A DNA stretch of 64,000 nt, from positions 1 to 64,000 of the forward strand of contig CAYLXB010000006.1 in NCBI GenBank assembly GCA_964387495.1. The letters are read 5' to 3'. How positions within the stretch are numbered: the first letter of the stretch is position 1; each line of letters begins with the position of its first letter. This stretch comes from DSXF01 sp964387495 (GTDB lineage: Bacteria; Chloroflexota; Anaerolineae; Anaerolineales; Villigracilaceae). Of the stretch, positions 16,672-25,485 are shown piece by piece. The notes under the pieces were generated by a model. That model was not told the origin of the DNA. It ran no database searches and was given only the letters and a program-made list of their open reading frames with translations. A program made the position numbers and the translations under genes.

Positions 16672-18567
16672 CTATGTACGCAATTTTCGATAATCGCCAT
16701 CCCGCAGGGTTACACCTGTAGCATCCAGATGTTCCAGCAAAGCTTGGGCATACTTGCGGGTGGTATTAAACAGGTCACGTGTCTCGGCCAGCGTAATCTG
16801 ACCGCGCTTTTTAATAGTCTGACGCAACTGTGCGACGATGGCATCGTAATCGCTTTTTCGGAAGACGACTTCATTTGACACAGCAATCAATTCACCCAGG
16901 TCAAGCAGCGCACTGTACACCTCTTCGCCGACTTCCGCCTGGCATTCCTTGACAGATGGCGGTGTGTAGGGACTCTGTGAAAAGCGACGCATCAGAGCCT
17001 GCACTCTGGTTTGCTGCTGAACATTCAATTTGACCTTGTGTCCGGGAATGGCAATGAAGCCGCGTTCCTCAATGACTGTATTGCGGATTAAGTATTGTGT
17101 GAGGATGGCGATGAAGACTCGTGGCTGGAGTTTGAGTTTGCTTTTGAGTTCCTCGCGAGGAATACCGCGGCGCAAAGGGAAATTTCTGTGATATGCGGTG
17201 ATGATTTGCAGTGCACGCACCTGCAGGTCGTTCCAGTGAGGTAGAGCCATGGCCAATAAATCGCTTGTAATGGATGGCACCCCATCTTCAAGTAAAACCA
17301 ATTGGTCTTTTTCGATTAGTTCTGCCAGCGCGGATTCAGCCTGTTCGGTTCCTAACCGTGAACGGGCGGTTATTTCCCGCACTGGAGCCGCATTGAGTGC
17401 CAGGCTGGCCTGTAGGAATACATCGGTTGGGGAGCCCTGTGCCAGCGCTTCCAAGCGTTTCAATACCAACACATCCAGGCGTTTATGGCGTGCTTTTGGC
17501 TGAGGATCCATGATGATGCCACCGCCAAGTGTTTCGCCTGGTGATGGGCGGCGCAGGATATACCGGTCGCCGCGGACGGCTACCACAGGGTCACGCAGTT
17601 CAAGCTGTATCCAGCCTTCCTGACCGGGATTGAGCGTTTCGGTGCCCAGGATGCGTACGGCAGCCAATGTCTCGGCTGCACCTACAAAAAATTTAACCTC
17701 ACTCGCGTGACGCAGAGGTCCAGAGATCTCTGCAAGTAAGCGCAAACGGGCGTCTATACGGCGGGTGGGCTGGTATTGTCCTGGCCGGGCAAGAATCTCA
17801 CCGCGCTGCACCTGTTCTGTCGTCACCCCGGAGACATTTACTGCGGTGCGGGAGCCGGGTAAGGCGGTTTCTTCCTTCTTCTTGTGTGTTTGTAATCCGC
17901 GTACCCGTCCCTTTTGCCCGGAGGGTAATATCTCGATATCATCGCCGATGGACAGATGACCGTCACTCAACGTGCCAGTAACAACAGTGCCGAAGCCGGA
18001 CATGCTAAAGACGCGGTCCACAGGCAGGCGCGGGCGGCCCAGGTCAGGCCGGGGCGGTTTTTGCTGGAGGACTTTGCTTAAGGTAACCAGCAATTGGTCA
18101 AGGCCGGTATGGGTTTTGGCAGAGACACGTACCAGCGGCGCGGATTGCATCACAGTACCTATCAGGGCCTCACGAATGTCGCTTTCAATTAGTTCAAGCC
18201 ACTCAGGATCAGAAATAAGGTCAATCTTGGTCAATACGATTATCCCGGCTGGAATTTGTAGTAAATCCAGGATTGCCAGGTGTTCCTTGGTCTGTGGCAT
18301 GACCCCTTCGTCTGCAGCGACAATGAGCAGGGCGGCGTCGATTCCACCTACACCAGCAAGCATATTTTCGATAAAGTCGCGGTGACCCGGCACATCCACG
18401 ATGCCAATTTCCTCGCCGTCCGGGAGTGTGAGCCAGCCAAAGCCAAGCTCAATGGTCATCTCGCGCTCCTGCTCTTCTTTCAGGCGATCTGGATGAATCC
18501 CTGTCAGGGCGGCGATGAGGGTGGATTTGCCGTGGTCCACGTGCCCGGCAGTACCGATGACGCGCAT
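16672..18567 (-). CDS. selB: Selenocysteine-specific elongation factor SelB
   Basis: A 631-residue translational GTPase. G1 'GTAGHVDHGKSTL', the switch region 'EREMTIELGFGWL', G3 'DVPGHRDF' and 'TKID' are clear, followed by beta-barrel domains and C-terminal winged helices ('FPLRRGIPREELKSKL' region onward) that bind the SECIS hairpin of selenoprotein mRNAs. It carries Sec-tRNA to the ribosome. GAGGT lies just before ATG 18567, and the upstream gene's stop is adjacent, so the two are coupled. No selA, selD, selC or selenoprotein gene is seen in this window; presence of SelB implies they are elsewhere. Confidence 0.93.
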   Translation of the reverse strand: MRVIGTAGHVDHGKSTLIAALTGIHPDRLKEEQEREMTIELGFGWLTLPDGEEIGIVDVPGHRDFIENMLAGVGGIDAALLIVAADEGVMPQTKEHLAILDLLQIPAGIIVLTKIDLISDPEWLELIESDIREALIGTVMQSAPLVRVSAKTHTGLDQLLVTLSKVLQQKPPRPDLGRPRLPVDRVFSMSGFGTVVTGTLSDGHLSIGDDIEILPSGQKGRVRGLQTHKKKEETALPGSRTAVNVSGVTTEQVQRGEILARPGQYQPTRRIDARLRLLAEISGPLRHASEVKFFVGAAETLAAVRILGTETLNPGQEGWIQLELRDPVVAVRGDRYILRRPSPGETLGGGIIMDPQPKARHKRLDVLVLKRLEALAQGSPTDVFLQASLALNAAPVREITARSRLGTEQAESALAELIEKDQLVLLEDGVPSITSDLLAMALPHWNDLQVRALQIITAYHRNFPLRRGIPREELKSKLKLQPRVFIAILTQYLIRNTVIEERGFIAIPGHKVKLNVQQQTRVQALMRRFSQSPYTPPSVKECQAEVGEEVYSALLDLGELIAVSNEVVFRKSDYDAIVAQLRQTIKKRGQITLAETRDLFNTTRKYAQALLEHLDATGVTLRDGDYRKLRT

Positions 18568-18568
18568 A

Positions 18569-19756
18569 TTACCTCGGTTTACGGGCATGGCCCATGATGC
18601 GTTCGTAGGCCGACAGCCATTCGTGTGCCCAATTCATTAACTCTTCCATCTGGCGTTCTGTGGTATCGGTAGTTTGTTCGATCTGGTCGTGCAGGGTTTG
18701 GGCGGCATCATCCAGCTCGGTGATGCGTTCTTCAACTTTGGTTAGATTTTTGAGCAACTCTTTGAGGGATTCATCTTGTGCCAGTGAGAAGCCAGTCCAG
18801 CGTTTCTGGTCATCGGCCTTGAACGTAACCCATTCCTGGCGAATGCGGTCTTCCGCGAGGCGTTGCATTTCGGTAATCTCATTTATGCGGCGCTCAATTC
18901 TTTGGTTTAGTTCCTCGTGGGTTTCCTGAGCACGTTTGATGGCGCGGTGGGTAGCGTCCAGTGCCTGGAGCTGGTTATCCAGGGTTTCAGTCTGCAGGCG
19001 AAATGCATCATACTTGTCACGCATCTCTTTCCAGATGCGGTCGCGTTCGACTTGAGCCAGGGACTGCTTTTCAATGAACATTACCTGTGCTTGTCTCCGC
19101 TCTGCCTCTGCAGCCAAAAGTTCGTTCATGCGGCCGTCAATGTGGCGGAAGGCGTCGTTGCTGATCTCGATTTTGTCCCGTTGTTCATCCACACGCTTGC
19201 GGACCGCGCTCAGTTCACCCTGCAAGTCAATCAAACGCTTTGCATCCTGTCTGCGACTCTCTTCAGCTACCCGGATGGCACGTTGGGCCTCTTCGCTGGA
19301 TTGAACGGCATCGTCCACCTTTTGACGGGTTTCGGCAATCAGCTTACCCAGGCGAATTTCTTCCTCCGCACGCGCTTTGATATCCTTACGCATTTCCAGG
19401 GTTTTATCCAGGGCGATGCGCAGTTCGGCCAATGCTTCGTTCAGCGGTGCCACCTCTGCACTTCTGCGCTTGTCTGCATCGCGTTCGCGGCGTTGGTGTT
19501 TTTTCTCCAGATTCTCCAGGGCGCGGTTGAATTCATTGCGCTGGTTAGTCACGATCTGGTCGAATTGATCCAGACGTGCTGTGGTAACGGAGATTGCAGA
19601 AAGGTTTTTATCCAGCCCTTTTATCTTTTTGTTGAGAAGCTCCAGCTGGCTATCAAGGGAAGCCAGTCGTCCTTCAATATCTGTGAACGCGGCTTTGCTT
19701 TTACGTTGTTCTTCGTCCAGCCAGTCCAAGCGTTTTATGATTTGTTCAAATTCCAT
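18569..19756 (-). CDS. Long coiled-coil protein of unknown function
   Basis: A 395-residue soluble protein made almost wholly of charged heptad-like helices rich in Glu, Arg, Lys, Leu and Gln, with no signal peptide and no membrane helix. It resembles generic coiled-coil or SMC-like helical regions, with no ATPase motifs. A GGAGG site precedes two adjacent ATGs (19759 and 19756); the second has the better spacing. Its stop codon overlaps the ribosome site of selB, so translation of the two is probably linked. A structural or scaffolding role is plausible but unproven. Confidence 0.75.
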   Translation of the reverse strand: MEFEQIIKRLDWLDEEQRKSKAAFTDIEGRLASLDSQLELLNKKIKGLDKNLSAISVTTARLDQFDQIVTNQRNEFNRALENLEKKHQRRERDADKRRSAEVAPLNEALAELRIALDKTLEMRKDIKARAEEEIRLGKLIAETRQKVDDAVQSSEEAQRAIRVAEESRRQDAKRLIDLQGELSAVRKRVDEQRDKIEISNDAFRHIDGRMNELLAAEAERRQAQVMFIEKQSLAQVERDRIWKEMRDKYDAFRLQTETLDNQLQALDATHRAIKRAQETHEELNQRIERRINEITEMQRLAEDRIRQEWVTFKADDQKRWTGFSLAQDESLKELLKNLTKVEERITELDDAAQTLHDQIEQTTDTTERQMEELMNWAHEWLSAYERIMGHARKPR

Positions 19757-19843
19757 CATTCCTCCGACGGAAGGGCAAGCAGGGGATGCTTACATTATGC
19801 TGTAGATGCGGTGTGATTATAGCATGAGCCCAAAAGCACGGCA

Positions 19844-21241
19844 TTACTGTCCGAGGTGTTGAAACAAGAGAGGGAAGGCAGACATAATTGGTTGGATAAT
19901 TTGCGGGAAGAGCCCAAGAAGGAAGAGCACGACAACCCCCATTCCAAGCAGGATACGCTGTGGCCAGTCTTCCTGGGACTGCCAGAAGGTAAAATCAGCG
20001 GCCATCACCAATACTCTCAAAGAGCGGATAGCGCCAATGAATAGTCCCAACATACCCATCCCAACCCAAAGTGCTGTTCCGAGCGACTGAGCTGCAATTG
20101 CCTCCCACAGGACGAGGCGCGGCGGGAAACCAGCCAACAGAGGCAAACCGGCCAGGGACAGGTGTGACAAAATGAGCGAGCCAGTGACCAGCGGATATGT
20201 GTGCATTAACCCTTGTATTGTTTCAAAGTACAATGAGTCGGCTTTGTTTTTTAGTATTGAAAGCCCAAGAGTCCAAACAGCCAGCCCAAAGGCGCGTGGA
20301 ATGAATAAGAGCGTAACAATTTGTACCGTCCCTGTCGCCTCCAAACTGAGTGCAAGCAAGGCATAGCCGGTTTCTGCAATTGCGGCATAGGCCGGCATAC
20401 GATCCAGCCGATGCTGGAAGGCGGCCCAAACCCCTCCACTGACCACCATCAGCAGGCCGGCCAGGCGCAAAACATCCGCCAGTTGGGCAGATGTTCTCAA
20501 CCACGCATACCGGTCGATGAATCCCATTCCAAATAACAAGGCCGTTATTGGCAGGATCCATTGCAAAAAACCGAGTGCATATGGGGGTGCATCTTCAGCC
20601 AGCAGCGGGAGCCATGCATAGAGTGGGAAGACCGCCAGTAAAAAGGCAAAGCCAAGACCAAGCAAAACTGTGGATTGCACTGCCAGGGTGAGGTCGCCAG
20701 GGCTGGATTCCACACCGGCCAACAGCCACCCGGAGAATAGAATGAATGGCATTGCCAGGGTTTGGTAAATCACGAAGCGGATCACGCCGCGCCCTGTTGT
20801 TTGGTGCGGAAGTGTGAGCAGTGGTACGGCCAACAAGACGGCCATTTCGATAAGCAGTGCAGCGTAGAGGAATGGTTCCACTGACAGGGCAGCTACAAGC
20901 AGTGCAGCAATAGCCATTCCCAATGGCACAAGCCGGCGAGCGACTCCAGCTGCATCTGATCCCAGAAACCATAGCCCGCTCATTCCATAAACAAATACCA
21001 GCAGTGACTGGCTTCCCTCTCCCAGCAATAACTGCCGTCCCAGAATCACGAAGACAGGTTCAATTTTGAATGAGAAATCACCAATGCGGATGGCTGTGTT
21101 AATGGGGATCAGGAAAGCCAATCCCGCCAGGGTCAATGCAGACAGACCGCCTAACACAGCGGTCAAGCGCGACCGCATTGGAATGATAAACACAATTGTG
21201 AGGAATAAGGGCAGACCAATCCAGATTGCCGGTGCGTTCAT
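19844..21241 (-). CDS. NuoN/NuoM-like proton-conducting membrane subunit
   Basis: A 465-residue protein with about 14 membrane segments, similar to the antiporter-like subunits of complex I and hydrogenase-4. 'ALLIEMAVLLAVPLL' holds the conserved membrane Glu of helix five and 'FPLYAWLPLLAEDAPPYA' matches the conserved segment of this family, where a His/Lys is often followed by Pro-rich sequence. It is the last of three coupled genes (ATGA overlap with the one before). No Fe-S, flavin or hydrogenase subunit genes are beside it, so the complex it serves cannot be named. Subunit identity N versus M is uncertain. Confidence 0.75.
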   Translation of the reverse strand: MNAPAIWIGLPLFLTIVFIIPMRSRLTAVLGGLSALTLAGLAFLIPINTAIRIGDFSFKIEPVFVILGRQLLLGEGSQSLLVFVYGMSGLWFLGSDAAGVARRLVPLGMAIAALLVAALSVEPFLYAALLIEMAVLLAVPLLTLPHQTTGRGVIRFVIYQTLAMPFILFSGWLLAGVESSPGDLTLAVQSTVLLGLGFAFLLAVFPLYAWLPLLAEDAPPYALGFLQWILPITALLFGMGFIDRYAWLRTSAQLADVLRLAGLLMVVSGGVWAAFQHRLDRMPAYAAIAETGYALLALSLEATGTVQIVTLLFIPRAFGLAVWTLGLSILKNKADSLYFETIQGLMHTYPLVTGSLILSHLSLAGLPLLAGFPPRLVLWEAIAAQSLGTALWVGMGMLGLFIGAIRSLRVLVMAADFTFWQSQEDWPQRILLGMGVVVLFLLGLFPQIIQPIMSAFPLLFQHLGQ

Positions 21242-21831
21242 TTACCTTCCCAACTTTCGGAAGCAGTCATGAAATATGCACCTGTGAGCGCCAGTCCCAG
21301 GTTAACAACTGCCAGAAGGCCAGCCACCAGAATGGATCCCTCTACTGCAGCATATAGAATTTCAAACCCGGCCATCGTTGCTAACAAGCCCAGACTTATC
21401 TGCAAGGGTTGGCTGGTAATTCCCAGGTAAAGAAGCCCCATTCCGATCAAAAGAACGCTGGCTGCGGCCTCTGCCAGACCGATGCCGGGGATAATTTCGC
21501 GCAGTTGCGGTACCAGAATGGCGACAATCACACCAACGAGGGCGGCAGCCAACAGACGGAATGGCAATCCTTGAGGCTGGGAGGCGGCTGCAGGCTCTGC
21601 CCGTGTGCTGATGTCCAATCGAGTCATTCCAAGAGCTACGCTTGCCATCCACCCAGTGACCAGTTTGACTGCAGCCATCCCAATTGGCCAGTACAGACGG
21701 ACGAGCAGAAACACGCCTACGTACATGACCCCCAAAAGTGCCAGGCTCCACCGCCAATCACGGCTGAGTAAAATACCTATAGAGGCTGCTATAAGAATTG
21801 CCAGACCGAACCAGGCCATCAGGGAGTTCAT
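21238..21831 (-). CDS. HyfE/NuoK-like membrane subunit
   Basis: A 197-residue protein with about six hydrophobic segments. The C-terminal half ('ASVLLIGMGLLYLGITSQ', 'ATMAGFEILYAAVEGS') resembles NuoK/HyfE, including membrane Glu residues. The N-terminal half is a separate set of helices linked by a polar stretch. Start ATG 21831 overlaps the stop of the upstream gene, and its own stop overlaps the next start, both as ATGA. It belongs to a three-gene membrane module; assignment by fold pattern only. Confidence 0.6.
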   Translation of the reverse strand: MNSLMAWFGLAILIAASIGILLSRDWRWSLALLGVMYVGVFLLVRLYWPIGMAAVKLVTGWMASVALGMTRLDISTRAEPAAASQPQGLPFRLLAAALVGVIVAILVPQLREIIPGIGLAEAAASVLLIGMGLLYLGITSQPLQISLGLLATMAGFEILYAAVEGSILVAGLLAVVNLGLALTGAYFMTASESWEGK

Positions 21832-23387
21832 GGTACGGCCGCTCCGCCTGCGAACAGAGAAATGAATAGAACTAGAAAAACCAATGTCCACAGGATTCCG
21901 CCATCTCCTTCCAGCAAGGTGGAGAAAGCGCGCAATAAACTGCCTGCTACCTGAAAAAGCCATTCCAGATTGCGATATATCCCTTCAACTCCGGATGTAC
22001 GGGAAGGGCGGACCCAATGGGCGCGTGCCGGGACTTTAAAACGCGGGCCCAGCCAGACCAAACCAGCGGTTACCAGGATGGTTGCCAGTGAGGCCAGCCA
22101 CATACCAGGTTGCAGGGCACCTGGCCAACCCCACAGGCTGAGTAGTAAAAGCATGGTGAGGGGGAGACCGATTCCAACTGGATATAGATTTTGTGCCCAA
22201 ATCGGCTGATATTGGAACGATACTTTAGAAGAATGTCGTGCATGCCGGATATAACCGGCTATCAGAAAGGCATTCGAAATGATCAGGGGGGGCCAGAAGA
22301 CCCAGATAACTGGCTTGCTGCTTTGCCAGCCGACCGCGGTCATTGTGAAAGGCACGGCGGAGATGCCGAGGGCTCCCATCAAAAGTAAACGCTTGAGCCA
22401 GGTGTGTTGAACAGAGGTGAGAAAGATGGTTGTTCCCGCCAGTATCAACCCAATTCCCCAAGCAGCACTGCCTGCGGGGTTGCCGCGCAGGGCAGATGCA
22501 ACCGCCAGCGATGCCATACCCAGCACCCAGAAAGGGCGTCCATTTAGGTCATTGTTGGCCTGCATCCATTTCCAGCCGCCATACAAGCCCGCCACGGTTG
22601 TCAGAGCGAGCAGGAACGGCGTCAGCGGGGAGAGAACACTGCTGGAAGGTACGCGCGCCAGTAAGATCAGGCTGGAAGCCGCTGAGATGAGCCGCAGGGA
22701 AGTACCAAAACCGCGTCGCAATCCAGATTCGGCGCTGAAGGGCAGGCGTAGGGGAAATATTCCAAGCCGTAAGCCGGCTGCTGCCAGCAGGTAAATACCG
22801 GCTTCTGGTGGTGTGGACTCGAAATTCATGCGTGTTCCACCAGAGAGGCTGACCAGACTGGCCCACAACAAGACCCCTCCTCCACCGGCTCGGATTGCGA
22901 AAGCAGTTACGACACTTTGGCTCAACTGCGAACTGCCTGCAGAACGCAGTTGAATGAATAATTCTCCCAGGTCAATTGCAGCCCAGACCAGCACCAAAGT
23001 CAGGGGGTTGTCAGATACTACAGCAAGTACCCCCAGCGCCGTCAACCCAAGTGACCCAGCCCAGGCCATCAGTTGCGGAAACCCGGCTCGTACCACGGCT
23101 GTGAACAGGCTGGCAAGCACCATAGTAACCAGCGCCAGGGAGTAAGCCCAGGCAATACCGTCGGCCATAAAGACGGGAGAATCCAGAAAGATTTCTTCTG
23201 GCTTCCAAGCTGGAAATTCAAGGATTTGCGGCAAGCGAACCTGCCAGAGTAACACGCTGAACCAAGCCAGCAGGGCTCCACCAGCCGCCAACAACCAAGA
23301 AAACTTGAACTCCGGCCGCATCAGGCGAATCAAGGTGAGCGCAAGGGCATTCAGAGTGAGCAGGGAAACAGTCAGAAGGATTAGCAT
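21828..23387 (-). CDS. NuoL/NuoM-like membrane subunit, divergent
   Basis: A 519-residue protein with 13 or more hydrophobic segments, related in layout to the antiporter-like subunits of complex I. The helix-five region reads 'VLVWAAIDLGELFIQLRS', with Asp and Glu where the family has a Glu. It is the first gene of a coupled trio (519, 197 and 465 residues). Sequence conservation is weaker than in true NuoL/M, so it may have diverged in function. ATG 23387 is chosen because the hydrophobic N-terminus begins there; the upstream extension is polar and overlaps the divergent promoter of the next operon. Confidence 0.6.
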   Translation of the reverse strand: MLILLTVSLLTLNALALTLIRLMRPEFKFSWLLAAGGALLAWFSVLLWQVRLPQILEFPAWKPEEIFLDSPVFMADGIAWAYSLALVTMVLASLFTAVVRAGFPQLMAWAGSLGLTALGVLAVVSDNPLTLVLVWAAIDLGELFIQLRSAGSSQLSQSVVTAFAIRAGGGGVLLWASLVSLSGGTRMNFESTPPEAGIYLLAAAGLRLGIFPLRLPFSAESGLRRGFGTSLRLISAASSLILLARVPSSSVLSPLTPFLLALTTVAGLYGGWKWMQANNDLNGRPFWVLGMASLAVASALRGNPAGSAAWGIGLILAGTTIFLTSVQHTWLKRLLLMGALGISAVPFTMTAVGWQSSKPVIWVFWPPLIISNAFLIAGYIRHARHSSKVSFQYQPIWAQNLYPVGIGLPLTMLLLLSLWGWPGALQPGMWLASLATILVTAGLVWLGPRFKVPARAHWVRPSRTSGVEGIYRNLEWLFQVAGSLLRAFSTLLEGDGGILWTLVFLVLFISLFAGGAAVP

Positions 23388-23465
23388 GGGGCAGGGCAGG
23401 TATGCTCCGCTATGGGAACCAGGGATTATTTTATCAGGTTTGTGCCCAGTCCGCAGGTTTTGTTG

Positions 23466-23471
23466 TACAAT
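23466..23471 (+). promoter_or_regulatory. Candidate -10 box for DUF3048 gene
   Basis: TACAAT lies 20 bases before the GTG start at 23492, with TTGGAG between them as a ribosome site. No strong -35. Confidence 0.4.
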
Positions 23472-23491
23472 CAGCGCTTGGAGTTGTGCCA

Positions 23492-24724
23492 GTGAAGCCC
23501 ATAACATCAATTCCCCTGTGTAATCAAATCTACCTGACCGGCTGTGTTTTTATCGGTATGCTGTGGCTGGCTTCGTGCCAGATCAATGGATTTGGGGTAG
23601 CTTCCACTGCAGATGCAATGGACCCAATTACTCTTTCACCAACCCCGACCGAGGCTTATTTACTCGTTACACCGGTTCCAACAGTCCGTTTCTCGGCTTT
23701 GCCTACTTCAGTCGGTTATTCTCCCCAATCATTGCCTGAGAACATCAATCCATTGACCGGTTTACCGGTGAATGATCCAAACTTGTTGGACCGCCGCCCA
23801 ATGGCGGTCAAAGTGACCAACTTTCCGCGCTATGCCCGCCCCCAGTTTGGACTTACCCGGGCGGATGTGGTCTTTGAGTATTATATTGAAGACTACCTGA
23901 CGCGATTCACAGCTGTCTACTATGGAAATGATGTCGAACAGGTTGGCCCGGTGCGGTCGGGGCGTTTTTTTGATGAACACATCCTGCGCATGTATCATTC
24001 CTATCTCATCTTCAAAGGTGCTGATAAGCGTGTCTTCGAGTATTGGAAAGAATCTCCTGACCTGCACCCTTTTTTGATCGTGGCTGGCTCTGGTACCTGT
24101 CCATGGTATTGCGTTGTTTCCACCGGGCATGATTCCTATAACAGTTATTTCTTCAACACTCGTTTGTTTCAAGGATACCTTGAGCGTACAGATAAAGATA
24201 ATACCCGTCAAAATTTGCGCGCCTCTTATTTCTTTAGTGAGCCAGCCTTTTCTTCCCGGCGCGGGGAGCGGATTTACACCCGCTTTTCGCCCGACTCATA
24301 TAATTACTGGGATTATAATGCTGAGCTGGGATACTACCGGCGCTACCAGGAGGTTGAGAGCGCGCGCGACGGTGTGCCGGAGACTTATGCCCCACTAATG
24401 GATGCACTTACGGATGAGCAGGTGACAGCAGAAAATATTATTGTTCTTTTTGCTTCTTACACCTTTGCTGATATCTGGCAGGAAGAAGATGAGGTTTTTC
24501 ACGTGGAGCTGAATGGTTCTGGGCAGGCTTTTCTTTTCAGGGAGGGGGACATGTTTGAGGCGCTCTGGCATCGCACAGACCGGGACCAGCCTCTGTTGCT
24601 GACTGATTTGTCGGGCGATCCACTACCTCTCAAGCCAGGAAGAACTTTCTACGAGGTGATAGGTAGTTCGTCCATCTATACCCAAGAGCAGACAGTATGG
24701 AATTTCCAGCACAATATCCCATAA
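23492..24724 (+). CDS. DUF3048 (YerB-like) lipoprotein
   Basis: A 410-residue lipoprotein. With GTG 23492 (TTGGAG eight bases ahead) the signal peptide ends in the lipobox LASC. A short Thr/Pro-rich linker follows, then the two-part DUF3048 region: 'NPLTGLPVNDPNLLDRRPM', 'VKVTNFPRYARPQFGLTRAD', 'GPVRSGRFFD' and the C-terminal segment ending near 'FYEVIGS'. The family is exported and its biochemical role is unknown. It is divergent from the membrane trio across about 100 bases. Confidence 0.88.
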   Translation: MKPITSIPLCNQIYLTGCVFIGMLWLASCQINGFGVASTADAMDPITLSPTPTEAYLLVTPVPTVRFSALPTSVGYSPQSLPENINPLTGLPVNDPNLLDRRPMAVKVTNFPRYARPQFGLTRADVVFEYYIEDYLTRFTAVYYGNDVEQVGPVRSGRFFDEHILRMYHSYLIFKGADKRVFEYWKESPDLHPFLIVAGSGTCPWYCVVSTGHDSYNSYFFNTRLFQGYLERTDKDNTRQNLRASYFFSEPAFSSRRGERIYTRFSPDSYNYWDYNAELGYYRRYQEVESARDGVPETYAPLMDALTDEQVTAENIIVLFASYTFADIWQEEDEVFHVELNGSGQAFLFREGDMFEALWHRTDRDQPLLLTDLSGDPLPLKPGRTFYEVIGSSSIYTQEQTVWNFQHNIP

Positions 24725-24768
24725 CAATCCTGCAATTGACCTGCTGGATGATTCGAACTTTTACGGGA

Positions 24769-24774
24769 TATAAT
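24769..24774 (+). promoter_or_regulatory. Consensus -10 box upstream of zinc-ribbon gene
   Basis: A perfect TATAAT, about 140 bases before the chosen start at 24915 and 30 bases before the alternative ATG at 24804. Confidence 0.45.
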
Positions 24775-24914
24775 AGCCCTGTCGCTATGTTTCTCCGGTA
24801 AGTATGGGCGAATTCTGTTCCTTTATAACAAATGCTTTTTATTCAGATGCTGGTTCGCCTTCTTTGCACGTTGATCCAAGTTCGATCTGGCATCCGCTTT
24901 TTGTGGAGAAATGC

Positions 24915-25436
24915 ATGTCTCTCGATCCCACTTTCCTGAGTAATTTCATCCTAGTACTGGCCGGCTTTGGTGGCGCATTCCTGGCAGCCTTGTGGGTCAG
25001 TCTGGTGATATGGACATATCGGGATGTACGTTCCCGGGCGCGGGATCCGTTGGTGCGGATACTGGCTGTACTGCTTGTTGGTCTGCTCAATTTGCCGGGT
25101 GTTTTGGTTTACCTGATCCTCCGGCCGCGCCACACAATAGAGGAGGAATACCAGCGCACTCTGGAGGAAGAATCCCTGTTGCAGGCACTTGAAGATTTAT
25201 CTGTATGCCCGGGTTGTGAGCGTCGGGTAAAGGAAGACTGGCAGGTCTGTCCACACTGCCAGACCAGACTGAAAAAGAATTGTCACGAGTGCGGCAGGCT
25301 GATGGAACTTCCCTGGAATATCTGTCCGTACTGCGGAACGGCGGCTCCCGGCATGCGCCGCGAGGGAATGACGCTGGACGAGGCTCTGCGGGGCCTGGCC
25401 GGAGAGGAACAACCGCCGGAGCAGGCATCATCGTAA
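24915..25436 (+). CDS. Membrane protein with double zinc ribbon
   Basis: A 173-residue protein: two hydrophobic helices (about 8-35 and 45-65), an acidic coiled stretch, then two zinc-ribbon modules with CPGC...CPHC and CHECG...CPYCG (about residues 100-150). It looks like the zinc-ribbon proteins that present a metal-bound domain on the cytoplasmic side of the membrane; the ligand is unknown. ATG 24915 follows TGGAGAA at good distance. An upstream ATG at 24804, closer to the TATAAT at 24769, would add 37 polar residues and cannot be excluded. Confidence 0.7.
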   Translation: MSLDPTFLSNFILVLAGFGGAFLAALWVSLVIWTYRDVRSRARDPLVRILAVLLVGLLNLPGVLVYLILRPRHTIEEEYQRTLEEESLLQALEDLSVCPGCERRVKEDWQVCPHCQTRLKKNCHECGRLMELPWNICPYCGTAAPGMRREGMTLDEALRGLAGEEQPPEQASS

Positions 25437-25441
25437 CCCTT

Positions 25442-25472
25442 AGACCAGGTTCTCAACAGAACCTGGTCTTTG
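25442..25472 (+). terminator. Rho-independent terminator
   Basis: A perfect 12-bp stem (25442-25453 with 25458-25469) with a CAAC loop, followed by TT. It ends the zinc-ribbon gene; the menC-like gene begins right after it. Confidence 0.75.
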
Positions 25473-25485
25473 TGAAAGGACAAAC

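Noticed and set aside
18917..19816. Plus-strand open frame of 299 codons
   Set aside because: Antisense to the coiled-coil gene, which has a good ribosome site and coupling to selB; the reverse frame is open because of codon bias.
24745..24765. GATTCGAAC considered as a tRNA T arm
   Set aside because: No acceptor, D or anticodon stems can be formed around it.
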